Shown: positions 6,560 to 10,242 of the stretch, piece after piece
Numbering within the stretch: the first letter of the stretch is position 1
Layout of the letters: each line of letters opens with the position of its first letter
Origin: CAUZEO01 sp963578625
GTDB taxonomy: Bacteria > Verrucomicrobiota > Kiritimatiellia > SLOV01
Direction of reading: 5' to 3'
DNA: 10,242 nt
Assembly: GCA_963578625.1 (NCBI GenBank)
Contig: CAUZEO010000188.1
Span: 1-10,242 of the forward strand
The notes under the pieces: generated by a model
What the model saw: only the letters and a program-made list of their open reading frames with translations
Told to the model about the DNA's origin: nothing
Database searches by the model: none
Position numbers and translations under genes: made by a program

Positions 6560-7061
6560 GTGTGCGGAATCATTGCATACACAGGAATTTAACCGGCCAT
6601 TCCCGTCCTGCTCAACGGCCCGAAACGTCTCGAGTATCGGAGATACGATTCTGTCGGCGTCACGGTTGCGCTGGAAAACGCGCTCAAGCGTAAGGAGGTC
6701 TCCTACATCCACGCCGAGGGCTATCACGCCGCGAGACTGAAACACGGGCCGATCGTTCTTAGAGAAGAGAACGTCCCGGTTATTGCCATGCTCAACGACG
6801 GCCCGGGGAAGGACAAAATGCTTGGCAACGTGGCGGAATGCCGCGCCCGAAATGCGCCGGTCCTGGGTGTCGTAACTCGCGGTGACAAGGACGTTGAAGG
6901 CGAGGTCGACGAAATCCTTAAACTGCCCGCCTCCCCGCAACATACGACTGTCGTGCCGGCCGCCGCCACACTGCAACTCTTCGCCTACCACGTCGCCCGC
7001 TTACGAGGCTACCCCCATCGCCCAGCCGAGAAATTTGGCGAAGAGCGTGACGGTGGAGTAG
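6560..7061 (+). pseudogene. glmS: glmS remnant (glutamine-fructose-6-phosphate aminotransferase), internally deleted
   Basis: GlmS makes glucosamine-6-phosphate for peptidoglycan and LPS. The frame starts GTG-TGC-GGA (residues (V)CGIIAYTGI, with the N-terminal nucleophile Cys), hits TAA at 6590-6592 where Gln (CAA) is expected, and continues PAIPVLLNGPKRLEYRRYDSVGV. That is the glutaminase N-terminus (family LEYRGYDSAGV). After about 37 residues it jumps directly to the last ~130 residues, the second SIS domain: ALENALKRKEVSYIHAEGYH and LKHGPI to LQLFAYHVARLRGY. Roughly 440 residues are missing. The C5 run at 7012-7016 carries one extra C; removing it restores the exact GlmS ending QPRNLAKSVTVE and stop TAG 7059-7061. 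Residues matching E. coli Lys485, Glu488 and His504 survive; the Lys603 equivalent is readable only in the shifted frame. The normal motif GELKHG reads ARLKHG. It cannot encode a working enzyme, so an intact copy should exist elsewhere. Confidence 0.9.
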
Positions 7062-7079
7062 GCGGAGTTGCAGGGAAGG

Positions 7080-7117
7080 AGTGTTTAGTATTTAGTGCTC
7101 ACTAAAAACTAAACACT
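7080..7117. terminator. Near-perfect 38-nt palindrome, possible bidirectional terminator
   Basis: AGTGTTTAGT (7080-7089) pairs with ACTAAACACT (7108-7117); after one A/A mismatch, TTTAGTG (7091-7097) pairs with CACTAAA (7100-7106) around a 2-nt loop. It lies between the glmS relic and the convergent DUF1015 gene, and the DUF1015 stop codon (TAG, 7111-7109) lies inside the stem. AT-rich stems of this kind can terminate transcription both ways, although there is no long T-tract outside it. Confidence 0.5.
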
Positions 7118-8341
7118 ACACTTTCCAAACTCGTGTAGGAACAGGCCGGACTTCAGCTTTGGCTCGAACCATGTACTTTTGGGAGGCATGATTTGACCGG
7201 CATCCGCGATTCGCATCAACGCGTCAACGCTTGTCGGAAACAATGAGAACGCGACGGCTCCTTCGCCGGCATCTACGATTTCCTCCAGACGTTTCGACCC
7301 ATGGATCCCTCCTACAAATCGAATCCGGTCACTTGACCGCGGATCATCAATATCCAGAAGCGGGGCCAGGATTCGGTTTTGAAGCACGCTGACATCAAGC
7401 GCATCGACTGGATCGGATTCATCGACCGATTCCCATTGGATGCTCCGCCATGCGCCATCGACATAGAAACTGATCCGATGACGCACAGCGGGGATCGGAG
7501 TCGCATCTTCCTGCAAATCGAATAAGGCGCCGAGCTCCTGAAGGAATTCTGATGTTGACCGGCCATTCAAATCCTTTATGACGCGATTATATGCCCGCAC
7601 ATTTAACTGATCCCCTGGAAAAAGTACGGACAGGAACCAGTTGTATGCCTCATCTCCCTGATGATCCGCATTGGCCTCACGCCGGGCCTTCGCCACGCGG
7701 GCAGCGGAGGCGGACCGGTGGTGGCCATCCGCAACATAAGCAACGGGAACGGCGGAAAACGCATCAACGAACTTCTGCGCATCCTGCACCCGCCAAACTG
7801 TGTGACGCACGTCCTGGTCATCGGTAAAGTCATAGAGCGATTCAGACTCCATTTCCTTGTCAACCAGCTCATCTATCGGTACCTGCCCCTTGTAGGTCAG
7901 AAAAACCGGGCCGGTCTGCGCATTCAGCGAATCCATGTGGCGAGCCCGATCGTTTTCTTTGGCCGGCATGGTTCGCTCATGCTTCAGGATAACATTCTGT
8001 TCGTACTCCTCCGCATGGCAGGTCGTCACCAGGCCCGTTTGCGATCGCCCGCTCATGATAAGCCTGTACAGGAACAGACTGGGATCTGCATCGGTGCGAA
8101 GAAATCCGGCTTCTATAAACGCCCGAAGATTATCGCCTGCTTGCCGGTACACCAGGTCATCGTACAGGTTCACGCCCGGCGGGAGATCGATTTCCGGCCG
8201 TATAATCCGCAGAAAACTCGCGTCGTTGCCGTGGGCGAGACGCCGCGCCTCCTTCGTGTCTACTACGTCGTAAGGCGGACTGGCCACTCTGGCAGCCAAT
8301 GCCACTGGTGGTCGTAACGCTCGAAATGATCTAATTCGCAT
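7109..8341 (-). CDS. DUF1015 family protein
   Basis: The 410-residue protein matches the DUF1015 (COG4198) family along its full length. It has RALRPP at 8-12 with SPPYDVV at 21-27, KHERTMPAKENDR at 120-132, the signature ADGHHRSASAA at 204-214, and the C-terminal MPPKSTWFEPKLKSGL at 385-400. The biochemical role of the family is not established. In Bacteroidetes and related groups it is often encoded next to serA/serC, suggesting a link to serine metabolism; no such genes are visible here. It is cytoplasmic, with no signal or membrane segments. The ATG at 8341 is supported by an AGGAAGGGA ribosome site 10 nt upstream and a promoter at 8378-8406. The stop codon falls inside the palindrome at 7080-7117. 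The gene looks intact, unlike its neighbours on both sides. Confidence 0.88.
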   Translation of the reverse strand: MRIRSFRALRPPVALAARVASPPYDVVDTKEARRLAHGNDASFLRIIRPEIDLPPGVNLYDDLVYRQAGDNLRAFIEAGFLRTDADPSLFLYRLIMSGRSQTGLVTTCHAEEYEQNVILKHERTMPAKENDRARHMDSLNAQTGPVFLTYKGQVPIDELVDKEMESESLYDFTDDQDVRHTVWRVQDAQKFVDAFSAVPVAYVADGHHRSASAARVAKARREANADHQGDEAYNWFLSVLFPGDQLNVRAYNRVIKDLNGRSTSEFLQELGALFDLQEDATPIPAVRHRISFYVDGAWRSIQWESVDESDPVDALDVSVLQNRILAPLLDIDDPRSSDRIRFVGGIHGSKRLEEIVDAGEGAVAFSLFPTSVDALMRIADAGQIMPPKSTWFEPKLKSGLFLHEFGKCSV

Positions 8342-8351
8342 CGACAGCTCG

Positions 8352-8360
8352 TCCCTTCCT
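8352..8360 (-). promoter_or_regulatory. Ribosome binding site of the DUF1015 gene
   Basis: AGGAAGGGA on the minus strand lies 10 nt before the ATG at 8341 and fixes the start. Confidence 0.55.
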
Positions 8361-8377
8361 ACTGCAAATGCCTGAGC

Positions 8378-8406
8378 GATATACCACTCGAGGATATACT
8401 TGTCGA
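8378..8406 (-). promoter_or_regulatory. Promoter of the DUF1015 gene
   Basis: On the minus strand TCGACA (8406-8401) is followed by exactly 17 nt and TATATC (8383-8378). The -35 matches five of six consensus positions and the -10 four of six. It sits in the 73-nt gap between the receiver stop (8415) and the DUF1015 start, so DUF1015 probably has its own transcript. Confidence 0.5.
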
Positions 8407-8414
8407 GATGCGGA

Positions 8415-8849
8415 CTAGACCCCGGCAGTATGCGTCTCCGAGGCGCGATCCAGCGCTTCCCGGACGGAAGTTCCGAGGGATTTCACGTCGAACGGCTTTT
8501 GGATCGAGTCGTCAGGACGGACGCCTTCCTCTCGCTCAAAATCGTCAAAATCCACAGGGTATCCGCTGCATATGATGACCTGCACTTCGGGATTCAATTT
8601 CTTGATTTCCACCAGGGTCTCCTTGCCGGATAGTTTCGGCATGGAGAGATCCAGCAGAACGACATCAATCTCACCCCCTCTTTGTTCGAAGATCGAGAGT
8701 GCATCTCTACCGTCCGCCGCCTCCAATGTTGCAATGCCGCATCGGCGCAGCACACTCATTGCGATTCGGCGAACTCCAGGCTCGTCATCCACGACGAGGA
8801 CAACACCATCCGCGTCCCGCGCCTCAGTAGTCTTCGGTTCCATACTCAT
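8415..8849 (-). CDS. Response-regulator receiver domain (REC), probably once the C-terminal part of a hybrid kinase
   Basis: Taken from the ATG at 8849 this is a 144-residue single receiver domain. It begins VVLVVDDEP, with acidic pair D21-D22, phosphoacceptor D67 in VVLLDLSMP, switch S95 in ICSGY, and K118 in QKPF, so the phosphorylation site is complete. There is no output domain. The same frame stays open upstream to about 8905 and encodes GVGTRFEVYV, which is the normal C-terminal end of a histidine kinase ATPase domain. The original product was therefore probably a kinase-receiver hybrid, cut off by a +1 G in the run at 8903-8908. An AAGGGG site (8862-8857) lies 7 nt before the ATG at 8849, so the receiver could still be translated on its own. 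Whether it is made and what phosphorylates it is unknown. Confidence 0.7.
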   Translation of the reverse strand: MSMEPKTTEARDADGVVLVVDDEPGVRRIAMSVLRRCGIATLEAADGRDALSIFEQRGGEIDVVLLDLSMPKLSGKETLVEIKKLNPEVQVIICSGYPVDFDDFEREEGVRPDDSIQKPFDVKSLGTSVREALDRASETHTAGV

Positions 8850-9564
8850 CAGTTTGCCCCTTTCTTCGGCTTTTATTACGTAAACCTCGAATCGAGTGCC
8901 TACCCCCCGGCATCGACTCACAGTTTATCCAACCACCATGTCTCTGGATCGTTCCATACGCCATGGCAAGACCAAGACCCTGTCTCCCCACGTCGTTTTC
9001 CGTGCTGAAGAACGGTTCAAACCTTCTCTGCGCGACTGCGTCGGACAGACCGCAGCCCACATCCTCAATCGTGATGCGAACGAAGTCGCCGCCGGTTTTT
9101 TCGGGAGGCATGCCAAATTCACCATCTCGAAGCCGGACGTTAGCGGTACCCAAAGTCAGCGATCCGCCGCCGTCGTTCGGTTTGGATATGCACGGGCTTC
9201 CTTGTGATACCTGTTTGAAGAGACGCTCTGAGCCCCCGGAATGCGGATTGTCTTCACGGGTCGACAACTCTGCTTCGCTCTGCTCATCGTAAATGGTAAC
9301 GGATTCAAGATCGCGGGACCGCAAAATGTGGTTCTGCAAATACGTAACATCCGCAGCGCCATGGAGAACGTCGTCGCTGTCGATGATCAATTCAAGCTCG
9401 TTCACGGCCATGCTCAGTGCGAATCCCACCTCTCGTGCGGTCTCCTCGGATTGCTTCTGAAACAGGGATCGTTCGGGATCGTTGGTAGAGCCGCGCGCAA
9501 GAAGAACCCACGTCCCGTACAGCAATCCGAGCGCTAGCATCGTGACTACCGGCAGAACAAGCAA
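8824..9564 (-). pseudogene. Sensor histidine kinase, internally deleted and frameshifted
   Basis: The 246-residue reading starts at TTG 9564 with a membrane segment (residues 2-22) and a putative extracytoplasmic sensor region (~25-125) that includes VTIYDEQ. At about residue 129-132 (near 9170-9185) it jumps into the middle of an ATPase domain: GGGSLTLGTANV, the G1 box DVGCGL (168-173), the F box FEPFFST (182-188) and the G2 box GRQGLGL (193-199). The second half of the sensor, any HAMP, the HisKA phosphoacceptor His helix and the N box are missing, so it cannot autophosphorylate. After CESMPG the family continues GTRFEVYLP; here the G6 run (8903-8908) shifts the frame, ending in a foreign tail at 8824. 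Dropping one G rejoins the frame of the receiver at 8415-8849. The start is also uncertain: KSLTSRT in the same frame just upstream looks native, but a TAA (9588-9586) sits where its Met should be. Confidence 0.75.
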
Positions 9565-9588
9565 AGTCCGGCTCGTGAGCGACTTTTA

Positions 9589-9890
9589 TGGTATCGGTTA
9601 TTGTCATGGGTTGCTGCCAGCGAAATAGCTGCCCTTTCGGGAATCCGTTTATGATCTTAGGTATCAGCAGAATTCGTACCACGGATCTGGATACAAATGC
9701 GCAAAACGTAACGAATGGCAACTTCGAGCAGGACGTGGGGGGCAGCCTGGGCTTCCCGCCCGAACGAATCGGCCTTTGGCATGGCCGGCACGAACGGCGC
9801 AAGGATAAGGTCATGAATATGTGAACGGGCGGATGTGGCTCGGCCATTCGCTTTTCATGATCTAGCCCGGGGTCAGCCTGGAAGACCCAC
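9589..9890. other. Gene-free stretch between the kinase relic and the glycosyltransferase gene
   Basis: Open frames exist on both strands but none shows recognisable protein content. The only structure I see is a small palindrome (CGGCC 9770-9774 / GGCCG 9783-9787). No clear terminator follows the glycosyltransferase stop at 9891. Confidence 0.45.
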
Positions 9891-10242
9891 CTACCCCTTT
9901 ACGTTCGGGTTACCCAGAACCTGAAATACCTCTTCGGCAACCTGCTCGACAGATATTGAGAGGATTGCGTCTGGGCCTACGTTTCGCCAGGATTTGTGGC
10001 TGTGCTCTATGCCAGCATGGACGATACGGTGTCTCGTACCGAATGGACTTGTTCTCTCCGGATTCGTAGGACCAAAGATGGCAACAACCGGGGTGCCGAC
10101 GGCAGCGGCCATGTGCATCGGACCGGTATCCACCGTCACGACAAGATCCATTTCTTGAAGGATCCCTCCCAACTCAGGGAGCGTTGTTTTCTCACACAGG
10201 TTAAGAACGCCTTTACTGGACGATTCGATCGATGCGCATACA
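9891..10242 (-). CDS. Glycosyltransferase family 9 (heptosyltransferase-type) protein, 5' part outside the window
   Basis: The frame is open to the right edge (last complete codon 10241-10239) and ends at TAG 9893-9891, giving about 116 C-terminal residues. The core TVDTGPMHMAAAVGTPVVAI, then FGPTNPERTSPFG, is the hallmark of GT9, the family of ADP-heptose:LPS heptosyltransferases, which transfer a sugar from a nucleotide donor to the LPS inner core on the cytoplasmic face. The preceding KTTLPELGGILQEMDLVV is also typical. The tail ISVEQVAEEVFQVL is the usual terminal helix. The N-terminal acceptor domain is not visible, so the exact donor and acceptor cannot be given. What is visible looks intact. 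Confidence 0.9.
   Translation of the reverse strand, partial: VCASIESSSKGVLNLCEKTTLPELGGILQEMDLVVTVDTGPMHMAAAVGTPVVAIFGPTNPERTSPFGTRHRIVHAGIEHSHKSWRNVGPDAILSISVEQVAEEVFQVLGNPNVKG

Noticed and set aside
9588..9824. Plus-strand 78-codon open frame
   Set aside because: No ribosome site, no recognisable content, and it lies in an apparently non-coding gap.
9392..9847. Minus-strand open frame overlapping the kinase N-terminus
   Set aside because: Its second half is the kinase coding sequence read in the wrong register.
1..10242. CRISPR array, insertion sequence or prophage
   Set aside because: No regularly spaced repeats, transposase, integrase or phage gene is visible on either strand.

Overview
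The window reads as chromosomal DNA of a Gram-negative, probably uncultured bacterium. Two secreted proteins with lipoprotein-type signals, a family 9 (heptosyltransferase-type) glycosyltransferase and a remnant resembling lpxC all point to an outer membrane with lipopolysaccharide. The pair of a GHL10-type secreted hydrolase and a DUF4838 protein is typical of polysaccharide-degrading lineages such as the Planctomycetota/Verrucomicrobiota/Lentisphaerota group or Hydrogenedentota. The sequence alone does not settle the phylum.

Left half (1-5091): a three-gene, carbohydrate-oriented block. A secreted family-10-like glycoside hydrolase (396-2093, +) is followed by a small lipoprotein (2320-2787, +) that looks like a free-standing relative of the hydrolase's C-terminal beta-sandwich domain. 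A large exported DUF4838 protein (2803-4803, -) converges on them. Two diverged direct repeats (11-72 and 5030-5091) bracket the block.

Middle (5092-7117): a gene-poor stretch full of relics. It holds a good promoter in front of a broken HEPN-type gene, several palindromes, one intact tRNA-Tyr (5917-6001, -), and an in-frame chimera of gene remnants. The chimera joins an lpxC-like N-terminus to the first ~37 residues of glmS and then to the last ~130 residues of glmS. It also carries a nonsense codon and a +1 frameshift in a C5 run. A near-perfect 38-nt palindrome closes the region.

Right half (7109-10242, all minus strand): an intact DUF1015 gene with its own promoter, a response-regulator receiver, the broken sensor kinase it was probably fused to, and the 3' part of a family 9 glycosyltransferase. 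The kinase has lost its dimerisation/phosphoacceptor region by an internal deletion and has a +1 frameshift in a G6 run.

The most unusual theme is the decay pattern. Two unrelated genes, glmS and the hybrid kinase, each show an internal deletion that keeps the frame plus a +1 indel in a short C/G homopolymer. That is either real gene erosion or an assembly/sequencing artefact, and read-level data would decide. I did not find a convincing new multi-gene system. The best candidate for something undescribed is the repeat-flanked GHL10 / beta-sandwich lipoprotein / DUF4838 block.
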